A stretch of DNA of 64,000 bases from Datisca glomerata (lineage: Eukaryota > Streptophyta > Magnoliopsida > Cucurbitales > Datiscaceae), in the NCBI GenBank assembly GCA_003255025.1, contig QANY01007271.1, positions 248,001 through 312,000 on the forward strand, written 5' to 3'. Positions 11,101-23,036 of this stretch are shown in pieces; positions within the stretch are counted from its first letter, which is position 1, and every line of letters starts with the position of its first letter. The position numbers and the translations under genes are program-made. The notes below the pieces were generated by a model. The model was not told where the DNA came from and did not search any database. It worked only from the letters and a program-made list of their open reading frames with translations.

Positions 11101-11109
11101 TGGTTGCTT

Positions 11110-11320
11110 TACTAGTCTGGTCTAGTCCTAAGTAAATGCTCCGTATTAGTTAGTACGTTGTCAGTCGTACTTGAGTGCGGGATATATTAACTAAGTACGC
11201 AATCACTTGCAATGGCCAATATAAGTAATAGTAATTGTTACTGTCATGTCTATTGTATGGGTTGTTAAATGTACCCGTATAGTTTCATTGTTGTTGATTA
11301 AGTTTTTTTTGTCGTTGGCA
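11110..11320. repeat. Dispersed repeat, copy 2
   Basis: It is related to 1020-1200 through ATTAGTTAGTACG and neighbouring bases. The remaining sequence to 11760 shows no coding potential. Confidence 0.35.
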
Positions 11321-11762
11321 ATAATTGAATAATTTTTGTCACGAAGGATGAGATGTTTATGGAGATCAAATCTCAGATCATATGAAAGTAAAAACTCATT
11401 ATGACTATGTGGACTAAAAGCCGTGGCATAATATTTATACTATTTAGTCATTCTAAATCTTGAAAAGCCAGAGCCGAATTGAACTCATAAAATCAATGAT
11501 AGCAAGTAACAAATTAGTCTGAAAGGCTATTTATTTTAATTCATCAATAGCCTTAAGCAGTCATCAACAAAACTGATTTCTCAGTCTACTTATTTTTATT
11601 ATATTTTAGACTACGACTCCTCGTACATTCAAAGATTGTACAAAATCAATCATTAAGAGTTTGATATACAAAATACATTTTAATATGCTTTAAAATTTGT
11701 GTTTTCTCTAGATTGAGTTGATATTGGCCTTACATACAAAGCATTAGCCCCTTTCCTTCCAC

Positions 11763-11769
11763 TATATAA
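11763..11769 (+). promoter_or_regulatory. TATA box candidate for FATB-like gene
   Basis: TATATAA lies about 215 bases before the chosen start codon and is followed by a pyrimidine-rich stretch suited to a plant 5' leader. Function is inferred from position only. Confidence 0.45.
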
Positions 11770-11983
11770 CAAGGCTTCATATGATGTATCATTTTGCCTT
11801 CTTTTTATTTTCCTCTTGTTCTTCCTTTAGATATAATCAATATACAGTTGTATATACATATATACATATATATCTGACATTTTATAACAGTGATCCGATG
11901 TTCTATTTCAATTGCATATTGTAACAGCAAATTAATATTACCACCGAATAATAAACAGCTTCAGTTAGCTAATAGTCACAATA

Positions 11984-14659
11984 ATGTGTTCAGCTACACA
12001 CAAATTAGTCTTATTTCCGCCAAGGTTACCTTCGAAGAAGAAACAAACGATCTGGCGAGAAAATCCCGAGTGGTCAAATTTTAGTTCAAAGAAATCAACA
12101 TTTACTTCGTCAAGTGGTTTGCAAGTGATGATGCAAGTTGAGTCTGCAAAGAACTACAATTGTTTTGTTGCTCGTAAGATAATTTAATTACTTTTAATTT
12201 TGTCATAACATATATCAAACTTTGTTGGTTTGTGCTAACTGTATTGTGACACAATATGTATAATTGTGCAGCTAAGAGGAAAATGGTGGAACATCTAGAT
12301 TCGGACCCAAGGCAACTTGATACAATAGTTGATACATTTGGTGGCAGACTTACGCATAATGGGCTTGTTTTCAAGCAAAATTTATTGATCAAATCCTTTG
12401 AATTAGGTTCTGATGGTAAAGTTACCATGGGGGGCATGTTGAACCATTTGCAGGTAATAATAATTTTTTTGGGCGTTGTTAAAAATACAAATTCTATAGT
12501 GGTTGTTAAAATTTTAGAATCTAACTCAATTCAAAAGTTAACTTAAGAGTTGTGGTTGCTCTAAACTTATATTCCTAGCCTAACAACCAATGTGAGATTA
12601 TTTTCTCAATACCATCCGTCACGTGCATGCCGGTCTTTTGCCTGGTTCTTGTCACGTGAAAATATAGTACGTGCCCAGTTGTGCTTGAGTTTGACTCTGA
12701 TACCAATGTAAAGTCTTAGAGTCTAATTCAACTCAAAAATTAACTTGAGAGTTAATAGTTACTCTAAAACTTATATTCTTAACTCAATACTTCTTCTCAA
12801 TCGATGTGAGTTTATTTTCTTAGTAGTGATTGAGGGTATTGTGAATCAAACTCAGGAGTCGTAGGATATGGGTGTAGAGTTTAACTATTTGTGTTAACAA
12901 TTCTTTAAAAAGCGTGTATGTACTGTGTAGGAATCAGCAATAAACCACTTTAAAAGTGCTGGCTTAGTGGCTGAAGGCTATGGTTCAACATGGGAGATGA
13001 GCAGAAGGAGCCTCATTTGGGTGGTTTGTAAGTTGCAGGTGGAGGTTGATCGTTACCCTTCCTGGTAAATCATAAATTCAACACTATAAAATTTCTTTCA
13101 TTTCTATGGACTACCTATATATGTTTTGCTTTTCCAAATACGAACTTAATTTCTCAGGCATGATTACCATTAACCATTTATTGCACAGCTATTTTTTTTT
13201 TCATTTCTGTCTGTCTTTTTCAGTATGGCTCATGAAATAACACAAAAATTTCACTCAACTCGATATTGTGAAAAAATAGTGAAAAAGGTTTTGTTAGCAC
13301 AAGGATTATAATAAAAAAAATATTATGGGCTAAAATGAAAAAACTACAGTGATAGTTGAGAGACTAAAATGATATTTAAGCATTTGTTCAATTGCGCGAA
13401 GCTTATAAATTAACAATTTACCATAATGTGCAGGCTTCAAGATTTCAATATTATTTTAATATTGTGGAAAAATAAACATATTTGGACGGTAAAAATAATT
13501 ATTATTTATATTTTTGAAGGGCTGATGTGCTTCAGATAAACACTTGGACATGTGGGTCGGGAAAGAATGGCATGCGTCGTGACTGGCTCGTCACAGACTA
13601 TAGAACCGGCGAAAGATTAATTCGAGCAGTAAGGTATGAAGATTCTATTTTTTTTTTTCTAAATATGTTCATTTAGTTAACCAAATTAATTGTCACATTG
13701 ACTCTATTATATATTTTATACAGTGTGTACGTGATAATGAATAAGAAGACAAGAAAACTATCAAAGTTTACAGATGAAATAAGGGCAGAGACAAACCCCT
13801 ATTTTATGGATTGTGATCCCATCATTGATGGAGATTGCCGCAAACTACAAAAAGTGGATATTGATTCAGCAGACACTATCCGATCTGGTTTAGTTGTAAG
13901 TAATTTCATATCTCTTTCCAATGATTTATATTTTTGCTACATAATTTACACTATATAATTCCTCTTATTAACTTTTTTTTTTTTAATTTCCATGAAAAAT
14001 TGCAGTCTGGATGGAATGATTTGGATCTTAATCAGCATGTCAGCCACATAAAATACATTAACTGGATAATTGAGGTATATATTCGGAAGGTTTGTTGAAG
14101 TTCTTTTATTCATATAAATTTGTAGTGGATAATCTTGATTGTGGCTACCTAAAAAAATAAGTACCATCTTTGTGTCTGGTTATTGGAAAATAACATCAGT
14201 TTACATTTTAAGCATAAATGTCATGTTTTGTGATATAATTACCCAAACGTCCTTGATTGTCTTTCCAACACATAGCATCCGTCCTTTTTTTTATAAAGAG
14301 CAAATTAGGGGTAATAGAGTAGTTTCATTTATAAAAGTTTCCATTTTTTTTTCAAAAAGGGGGGAAACGGTAATCATGGCCAAAGCAATGCCCTAATTTT
14401 GATAATTCAATTATTGTTTTGGAAGGGTGCACCTCGATCAGTGTTGGATAGTCATTGGCTTTCTTCAATGACATTGGAATATAAAAAGGAATGTGGGGTT
14501 GACAGTGTGTTACAGTCTCTGTCTGCAGCCATTAAAGACGACAATGGTCATATGAGAAACAAACATGAGCTTGAGTTGGGGCATTCACTCTGTCTTGCAA
14601 ATGGGTCTGAGCTTATAAGGGGAAGAACTATGTGGAGGCCAAGACATGGAAACTTCTAG
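11984..14659 (+). CDS. FATB: FATB-type acyl-ACP thioesterase, 7 exons
   Basis: Exons read 11984-12173, 12272-12453, 12931-13064, 13520-13633, 13724-13895, 14006-14074 and 14426-14659. All junctions are GT/AG and keep one frame, giving 364 residues. Such enzymes release fatty acids from acyl carrier protein in the plastid stroma and end chain elongation. Conserved pieces include NHFKSAGLVAEGYGSTWEM, SGKNGMRRDWLVTDYRTGE and GRTMWRPRHG. The catalytic set is in DLDLNQHV (D271, N273, H275) and KKECG (E309, C310). Wording is FATB-like rather than FATA. The first 63 residues are rich in Ser, Lys and Thr, plausible as a plastid transit peptide. The protein is shorter than the usual 410-420 residues and lacks the hydrophobic N-terminal segment of typical FATB. 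The start codon is chosen because that frame splices correctly; exon 1 is the least certain part. Confidence 0.88.
12504..12825 (-). mobile_element. TRIM element in intron 2 of the FATB-like gene
   Basis: Two related blocks (about 12504-12606 and 12709-12825) begin TGTTAAAA and TGTAAAGT. Both contain TCTAAnTCAAnTCAAAA, and they end TTCTCAATA and TTCTTAGTA. Between them, next to the second block, CTCTGATACCA is the reverse complement of the initiator tRNA primer site, so the element lies on the minus strand. The flanks GTGGT (12499-12503) and GTGAT (12826-12830) fit a 5-bp target duplication with one mismatch. There is no coding capacity. It should be removed with the intron. Confidence 0.65.
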
Positions 14660-14745
14660 ATTCTGATACTATCTCATAGATTGTTTCACTTTTTCATTTT
14701 TACATGTAATAATTTGTTTGGGAAATACTACAGTACCGACTGATC

Positions 14746-14804
14746 GGGAGTGATTCATATTGCATACTAAATTTGGGATGGTGATCCTAGGGTGGATCAC
14801 TCCC
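14746..14804. other. Inverted repeat downstream of FATB-like gene
   Basis: GGGAGTGATTCA (14746-14757) pairs with TGGATCACTCCC (14793-14804) at 11 of 12 positions around a 35-base loop. It lies about 90 bases after the stop codon. It could be part of the 3' UTR or a tiny MITE remnant. Confidence 0.5.
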
Positions 14805-15066
14805 TGATACCCGTATCAATACCATATCAAAATATGACCCAATTTATTTTGGTTTTGATTGAACATATACACATGTCAACTTAATTTGTATACTATCAGG
14901 CTCTTTATTGTGTATGTACGGATTCCCATGCTACACTTTTATTTGAACGAGAGAATAGAAGGTGAGAGGGGAACACTCGTCATCGGTACATAGCAATCTA
15001 GCTTGTGAGATGGATAATAAAGAGCCGACAATGATAATATTGTGTTTATTGTTACTAGACAGATTC

Positions 15067-15081
15067 CCGTGCAATGCACGG
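15067..15081. other. Short perfect palindrome
   Basis: CCGTGCAATGCACGG, a 7-base stem around one base. The meaning is unknown; it may be a transposon end. Confidence 0.5.
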
Positions 15082-15179
15082 AAATAGAAAAACTAAAGGG
15101 GAGAAATGGACAATCAATAAAGTTTTCCACCTTTAAGCACTACATCAATTATGTATAATTATAGCACAATACTACCGCG

Positions 15180-18100
15180 TTTTGGTCCAAAACATAATAA
15201 AAAACCAAAGAATGCTGACTGAAAATTTTTCACCAAGCCCCAAACCCGCATCTCTATTATCAAATGAAAATTCCCCCAAACCCGCGTCTCTCTTTCAGTA
15301 TAGTAGCTCACCCATCTCGAAGCTCCTCAATCAGTACTCTCGAAGCTCACCGATGAGCTCTTTCACAGTAGCTCTCTCTCTATATCTCAAACCTCACCAG
15401 AATCTCACCAATGAGCTCTCTTGAAGCTCACCAATCAGCTTTCTTGAAGCTCGCTCTCGAGAACATCTCTCTCTTAGCTCTCTACTCTCAGCTCTCTCAC
15501 AGATCTCTCAGCTTCGTCGTAGGTTTTTCTCACGGAAGCAAGCTTTCCCTTGCAACTCTCACTCTCCCAGTTCTCTCCTACTTTGATTTTACAGCTCAGA
15601 ATAGAGGTAAATGTTTCATTCTCAAATTCTTGTCTAATTTTAGTGATTTTTTGCCTAATTTTTTTTATGATTTTTGAGTTTTATCTGAGTTGAATAGGGT
15701 TTGTGTTCTAGATTTTTGGGAATGCAATAAGTTTTGAAATTAAAACTCTTGATTTCTTGTCTGTCTTCCCCTACTTCTGTATAACATATCACACTCATTG
15801 TTTTGCTAGTCATAAGCTTGACACATAGCATACCGGCTCATTTCTTTAAATTTTCTTTCTAGCAAAAATCAAAACCAAATACTTGCAGAGTATTTTTCCT
15901 ACTAAACTCAGATTTAAGTTCGTGTTTCAGCAAAAATTCAGTCGATGGAGTCTTGGAAACAAATCAGAACAAAAGAAAATCATTAAACAGAAAGAAAAGA
16001 AAAAAAAATTAAGCCTCCTTTGGAATAATGGTACAAAACTATGAATATTTTATATTCTTTTATCAATAAACTTAGCTCTAACTATGAATATTGTATATTC
16101 TTTTATCAATAAACTTACCTCTTGGACACCGGTATTATGACTTTTTCCTCAATAGCTGAAGCATCGATTATTGCAAGAACAGATAATAAAGAAAATGTTG
16201 CAATAAAGCTAATCGACATTACTTGTGCATCAAGAAATAGAACTCTAGTTTTCTAGTTTGTTAAATTATAGAGGTGTTTATGTAAATTGTCACAGATTTT
16301 AACAATCTTATGAAAGTTGCCTCATTCTGTAGCTTGTAGGATCTCTCTTAGCTATTATTTAATAAAATCAAAGATCATACATATGACAACTTATCTTGAC
16401 TGAATTATTGCTTTTCACTTTTCAGTTTGTAGTTATCTCTTTATCTGGCTAGGGTCTTCTTATCTTTGTAGGGTACAAGTTCTTTAGCAGAGGCAAAGGA
16501 AACAAGGAAGAGTTACTTCTGCATTCTTGCAGAGCATCATTTTGTAGTGTGTGCGTGTGTATTTATATTCTATTTTTTGTAGATATTTGCTTGGCTGCTC
16601 TGATTTTAGTTTCCTACTCCCTTTAACTCTGCATGTTCTTGTTTTACTGTGTATCATGGGATTGTCTAGATCAGTATGTACTCTTATCATCCTTTAAAAT
16701 TTCTTTGATTTCATTATAAGATGCAAAAAATGATTTTGAAATGGAAAGTGAATTATAGAAATTCATGAACATTTTCTGAGGGTAATGCTGGAAATGTAGA
16801 TTAGGGATAATTATCCCCTATGGTAGTTAGGGGATGAAAGTGCAGAATTTGAGTAAAATGGTTATGGATTTGAATCTTTTTGTAGTGCACAACTCTCTCT
16901 CTCTCTCTCTCTTACAAATTGTTATGAATATGTTCTACTATCATTTTGTTTGGTATTCTGTTTTCTTGTTGGATATAATTGCCAACCTATTTTTGATTGC
17001 CTTCCTTTCCATTTTCATATGGAACTCACATGGTTATTGTAAATTGTATACAAAATGAAAAATTCTTGATGTTTGCAATCAATTTTTTTATTTAACTGTC
17101 GAGTTCTTTTTTAGGTACTAGTCTTTTGTTTAGTAAGTCATTTCCATGAACAATATTAATTTTTTGTTCATCAGAACTACAAAAGAGTTGAACAATCTAT
17201 CCAGGTATGTTCACCCTCAACCAAATGGTTTAGCAAGTCATTTCCATGAACTATAAGTTTTTTCCCATTTCTCATCATCTTTTGTCTGGTTTAGCAAGGC
17301 ATCTTTTGTTCTCCCCATTTGATATGAAAGTTGTTGTAATATGTTTAGTGTATAAATGTTGGTAGATGTGATATTTTTAGACACAACCATTAATTCATTT
17401 TGTCCTTGATGGATACAATGATTGTCTATTTTCTTATGGCCAAACTGGATGAGGAAAAACCTATACATGGTAATTTATATGCTCAAAGTTTTGTAGTGCA
17501 TAATCTTGCAGCTAATCAAAATTCTTTCTGACAAATGCTTAACCTATGCAGCTAATTGAAATTCAAGTATTAATTCTTTTGCTGACTTTAAAGTATTCAT
17601 TCTTTCCAATGTTTTAAAGGATTATCTCCTAAAATTTCAGTTTGTTGACTTTATATAGCATAGAATTTTCTATACGTCTATATATGTGTATGCTAAAACC
17701 CACTTTAATTGTTATGTTTATGTTTTATTGGTGTTTTAGGGCACACATAGTATAAACAGTGTTGCATTTGTAAATCTTTAATCCTTTGGTTATGCTTTAA
17801 ATTTCCTTCTATTTGTTTAGATTAGATTGATCCTCTTTAGTTGGACCCTTGTATGAATTTTTCTTTCTTCTATTTGAGGTTGTCGTTATGTAATTAGCCG
17901 TTTATGATATTAGAATCAATTTGTTAGTTTATTGTTGGTTAATTGTTTATTTAGTTTAGTTTTATTTAATTGTTCACTTCCGCCAATTAAACTTTCAGGG
18001 GATGTTGAGTACTCGTCATTAGCTTCTAGAAGGACATGGTTGTATTGAATTCATAGAGAAACCACGAATCAATGTCTATTTTATTTTTTTTTAAAAATTA

Positions 18101-18590
18101 ATCAACATACCTAAAATTTTAGTATAATCTTGGTAAATTCGCATCTCTCTAACACTTTTCTGGCATCAAATTTTTGGATCAGATAAAAAAAAATGGTAAA
18201 TTTTCATTGTTTCATGTTCTGATTTTTTCTGGCATCAAATTGTTTTGTGCTCTGATATCTTACATTTAATTAATGCTTGTCATTCTTCTGTTTTTTTTTT
18301 GTTTTTTTCCATCTCAAGAAGCCGACGGGGTTGTTTACTACATACTTTTCAGAGCTACAATTGCAAATTCAGCTTTAACCACAAGAATTTTTAACAGGTT
18401 TGGACTTAAAATTTGATTTAATTGATTTTTTTTCTATTGCATTGTACAATGTAATTATAAATGATAAGTTATTGGTTAAGCATTTTCTTGATCTGCTGTT
18501 AAACTATCTTCTCAATACTTCCACTAACATTTTAGTTTTGTCTTTTGCTGGAATATTTGGTTGAACATAGTTTGCAATAGTTTATGTTTC
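15180..18590. other. Non-coding stretch with CT-rich head
   Basis: 15290-15600 is a run of 'AGCTCACC' and 'CTCTCT' phrases resembling the leader-like CT-rich parts of MULEs A and B but without matching ends. The rest is T-rich with a (CT)n microsatellite at about 16893-16912 and several splice-like signals. No protein family was recognised on either strand. It may be a decayed element or an unspliced non-coding transcript. Confidence 0.4.
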
Positions 18591-18599
18591 TACCCTAGT

Positions 18600-18948
18600 T
18601 TAAAAGCTTAGTGGGATGCCAATCTTACTTTAGATAACTTATAGAAGATGGGCTTTTCTTTTGCTGATAGATGTGTTTTTTTGTAAAGAAGCTAAAAAAT
18701 CCAATTTTCATATATTCCTTCATTACTCTTTCTCTTGGAAGCTTTGGGGATATTTTTGGACAGTTTGTGTATTAGTGGACCAATCCTTTTTCTGTCAAGG
18801 TTTTTATTTTGTGTTGGAGGTCTCTCAATATTGGTTTTGGGATATTTTTTGGACACCTTGCTCACACTCTTTTTAGATTTGTGAGGTTAAGTTGTAATTA
18901 CCCTGTCTCGGGGTTTCTTCTTAATACATATTACTTATTTATAAAAAA
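18600..18948 (+). pseudogene. LINE 3' fragment with A-rich tail
   Basis: The translation CVFCKEAKKSN...HIFLHYSFSWKLWGYF matches the end of the zinc-binding domain of plant LINE ORF2, where CxxC and HxxxxC-like residues occur; the final C is changed to Y here. About 70 bases after the frame ends comes TTACTTATTTATAAAAAAG, resembling the A-rich tail of these elements. It is a strongly 5'-truncated insertion in the opposite orientation to the other LINEs in the window. Confidence 0.6.
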
Positions 18949-18959
18949 GTTGGATCTTT

Positions 18960-19851
18960 ACCAGATCCAATAAAATTGAAGTGTTGTTTTACATTAATAT
19001 GTGGTTTTTTACTGCCCGTGATGATTTAGAAGTTGCGTTTCTGCATCTGCTGACTAATCTTTTACTAGATTTATGTGGAGTTTTTATGGTATAGTAATTT
19101 GTTTCTCATCACATCATTTTTAGATATACTAGATTCAAAAATGTATGTTGCACGTGATAAACTAAATAATATAAATTTAATCAAAATAATGTCTCAAAAG
19201 ATGAAGAAGTACTAAACATACAATTGTTAGATAATGCACAAATAAATCGTACAGCATAGTGTGTTTGTATGATTCATAAAAATAAAATAAGATTTCGCTT
19301 AAATGTATATAATTGCTTCAAATTATAATATTTTTAATAATATATTTAACTAATAAAATATATTTGATGCCTTCATCATGCTTTTCAGCTTCTTATTTTT
19401 TTTTCATACGTTTTAAGGTATCTAACCTTAACAAATTTAAGTTATATAATTTATTGTGTAAAAATAAAGTTGAATACAGTCTAACAAATGATGATATAAC
19501 ACAATTAAAAATATAAATTATACAAAGTGTTACAGAATAATCATTTAAGGTGATACATTAATGATTCAAAGTATTTAAATATTAATTCAAATACAGTGTA
19601 GTTTTGAAATTTCTAAAAATAGTTTGGACAATATTGTCTAGAAAGTTAAAATGTTATCAATGATTTAATTTGAACTCGTTAATATTTATGAAAGACAATT
19701 AAAGAATTACATGAAATTATAACGAAAATTCATGTTAAAGAATGTTTCTTCTCTCTTAGCCTCACTATACTTACTATAGACGTTGCATATAGTTAAAATT
19801 AAAAATATTATCTCAACTTAAATTAAATATTTTATTATATTAAAAACATAA
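18960..19851. other. AT-rich non-coding sequence
   Basis: No gene or repeat structure is visible, apart from short open frames typical of AT-rich DNA. It forms the left flank of MULE B. Confidence 0.5.
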
Positions 19852-19860
19852 AAATTGAAT
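19852..19860. repeat. Target site duplication of MULE B, left
   Basis: AAATTGAAT; it matches AAATCGAAT at 34539-34547 in 8 of 9 positions. Confidence 0.75.
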
Positions 19861-20039
19861 GGACCCTTCTCCAATGCCATGAAATTTTTTCTCGGCATTA
19901 ATGATGAGAGTCTTCCTAGCCATTAGATGAGGCAAGGAGACTCTCAGCCGTTAGATTTAAAAAGTGTAGGGAAAAGGATTTTACATGTTGAATGGGTTGC
20001 TGGTTACAATTTATTCTCTTTCTTCAAAAGCTTTTTCTT

Positions 20040-20340
20040 CCTTCCAAAGCTTTCTTCGAAAGCTTAAAACCAGAGTCAAGCCACATGATTTTCACCCTAA
20101 TCTTTAGGTTCTCTCTTTTCGTCATCCAGGCTCTCTCTCTACGTTCATCATCTAGGCTATCTCTCTACGTTAGTCTTCTAGGCTCTTTCACTGTGTTTGT
20201 CCTTGATCTCTCTCCATCGTGTCTCTTGCTCTCTGCGTTCATTGTAGGTGCTCTCTCTCCATCGTCGGTTCTCTCTCTTTGTCGTCGTTGATCTCTCTAT
20301 CGTCAGTGCTCTCTCGATCATCAGAGCTCTCTCTCTCATG
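20040..20340 (+). repeat. CT-rich subterminal region of MULE B
   Basis: A run of 'CTCTCTCT' phrases separated by GTCGTC/ATCATC-like spacers, ending in GGGTTTTGGTTTG|GTAAGT, which looks like a splice donor. It resembles an untranslated first exon of a transposon gene. It is the counterpart of 3560-3870 in MULE A. Confidence 0.55.
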
Positions 20341-21321
20341 ATTTAGGGTTTTGGTTTGGTAAGTTCGTAAATCCTTCACGTTCAATGATACCCAAGTATG
20401 AACGAGCTCTCTACCCTATATTGTTTTTCTTCCTTTTGTTGGAGAGGTTTTTATATTTGAATGTTTCTGAAGTTTCTTCTTATTGTTGTGATTTGAATGT
20501 TTCACGATTTAGGGCTTTGGTTCGGTTTTAGTTGACAAACAAGAATAGAAGGTAATTTATCCATTTTAATGAGTATAAATATTTGATTTTACTTTCTTGT
20601 AGGCATGGATTTTCCGCTATGAGAAATCCTTTTTATGAGATGTATTTGGGCTGATTACATCATATTTATCTTGTATAAGTTTGATACCCATGAGGTTTTA
20701 GTTTAGGCCATAAAGATTGGGTAGCTGGGATATTGTGACTGCCATTAATTTTTATCTTGGAATGTTGTCAAAGTACAAAAACTGAAGTTTAGACAGTAGA
20801 TTACTAATTTCAGGCCTTTCTATGGCAAGCAAAGGAATCCCAGTGTGTTTTCATTGTTAATATATTTAAGCATTCTACAATGAAAAGAGTTTTATATTTA
20901 TAGCTTGTCTAGCACATATTTTTGGTGTCTTGTGCTTTTCAACTTATCGATTGTGCTGGACATGTATTGTTATGGCTTGTATTATAGTTGAATAGTTCTA
21001 TGTGAGTGTTATGAGCTCAATGGGCTGAACATATTATTATTGCTATAAAGGTGGTCATCTTGCGGTTTTGATTCTTCTTTACTTTCTCATTTACATTCCC
21101 ACTAAGTGGAGGAGACGAAGCAAAGTTTATTTTGAAGCTTTGTCTTACATAGGTAGCTGAAGATGATGGCTGCAATATAATTTTAGAAGCATGCTGCTAC
21201 AGGTAACATGTCTCTTATACCCAAAAAAGTTGTTTAACTTTTAAGTTAGCCTTTCCGATTAATGATGTTTTGAAACATTTAATATATGTAACCTAGTTGT
21301 TAGTTGACCAACTGGCTACCA

Positions 21322-22995
21322 AACCTTAGAAACTTTATGGTTGGATGTTTTATATGAACTCGACACAATTTACTAGTAACCAGAAGCATACTGCTTTAGT
21401 GTTTTCTCATGAAAACTATAATGTGCTATTTCTAAGGGTGCAGTGACTTGTTGGGTCCAGCTGGTCGTACGGATAAGTATTTACTTCCCGAAACTTACTT
21501 TAACATAAGGTTAATAGATTATATTGAAATGAATATCTTCTTGGTTGAACATTTCATAGTTTGCATATTTCTTACACTAGATCTAAGAAAATGTGAATGG
21601 ATCTTCATCTTTGCTAGACCGAATGCTAATATGATTATGCATTTTTTACCAGATAGAGGCCATGCATATTTATTTTTTTCCTAATCTGTGAAGAGAAAGA
21701 TGTTTTATGCTATGGGGTATTCTAATGATTTTTCTTTTTGAGTGAAATGCTTACTTGAATCATTTGTTTAGTTAGGGTTTATGAATTAATGATTTAGGTC
21801 TTCAATGGTAATCGGATAATAATCTTAGAAAAAAAATAGACTTAGCAGTTATTCAACCCGATTTTAGAGTTCTATCTGGCATTGTTGTTTTGGTTTTTAT
21901 CATTAATTCATAAGTAGACAATATATGATCTACTTATAGTATATCACTTATATATTTTAGATAGTACTGATAAAATGTAAATTGTAGTTGTTTCCATGAT
22001 TAAATGTTAATACATATTTATTTTATTTGCACAACATATACATATTTGAATTCGTAATTACTATTTACGATAGTGTCAACGAGTTACCATTAGTTTATCA
22101 TTGAAATACCATGAAAACTTTTCTATATATCCCTAAGTTTCTTGTAGTATAATTAAAGTGTTGTGTATGTTCCTAGTTTAGATGTGTTTTGTTTAGCTAG
22201 TTTTGTTAAGTTTGTTTATTTTGTATAGCAACTTTGCTGTGGTCGTTCAGTTGGCATATGTAGATCATTATGTAATATATCTATGAATGACTATAGTTTT
22301 ATAATTTTATAAGACAGTAAAATATATGGTTGTAGTACAGTTTGTTATACTAGTTGGGCTGCCTTTGTATATGAACGATTTATGCATTCTAGTGGCATTT
22401 TTGTGTATTACTTTCTTACTTCATTGTTTATGCTTTGGCAAAAGGGTTGGATTATATTCATGTATTAATGTTGTGTGTTGCTCTTGAGAAATAAGATTAA
22501 TATTTTATCATAGTTAGAATATATTAACTTGAGAACATAACATTGGTTTGAAATCAAATTTTCACCCACTTATAAAAATGTCTCCTTATATTTTTCAGGT
22601 GAAACCTCCTGATTATTGGTCATCAATAGGGTAGATTTGTCGGCATTGACAAAGTTGGTAGTCATTTACTTCTGGAATATGATTTCATATCGGATTTTCT
22701 GTCTCAATATCATTAGCTTGAATTGATTTAACTTAATCAAATGGAACTTGCTATGTTGTAGACTACTTTCTCATGCTTTGCCTTTTTCATGTTTCTATAC
22801 AGAATATTGTAGTTGGAAGAAAATATTATTTGAGGTTGTTTACTTTCATGGAAACAATGTTATTTCAGATGTATGTTTGTTATTAAATGAATACTATTGT
22901 ACATGTTATCCTTCAAGCAATCAAATAAAAAGGAAAGCGCTTTAGAGAGAACTACATGATGAACATTATTTTTTATATGATTCTAGAGATTTGGT
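21322..22995 (+). repeat. 1.7-kb tandem duplication, unit 1 (MULE B)
   Basis: It starts ACCTTAGAAACTTTATGG and ends near ATGATTCTAGAGATTT. It is strongly similar along its whole length to 23037-24702, in the same orientation. No protein was recognised. Most 60-80 codon frames here are unlikely to be real. Confidence 0.85.
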
Positions 22996-23036
22996 TACTA
23001 TCAGGTGTGAACTTATACACATGTCAACTATCTAGA

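Noticed and set aside
15182..15677. Ser/Leu-rich frames of 80 and 88 codons as a possible signal-peptide gene
   Set aside because: The sequence is a CT-rich repeat-like run with no continuing exon recognised; more like an untranslated leader or transposon subterminal part.
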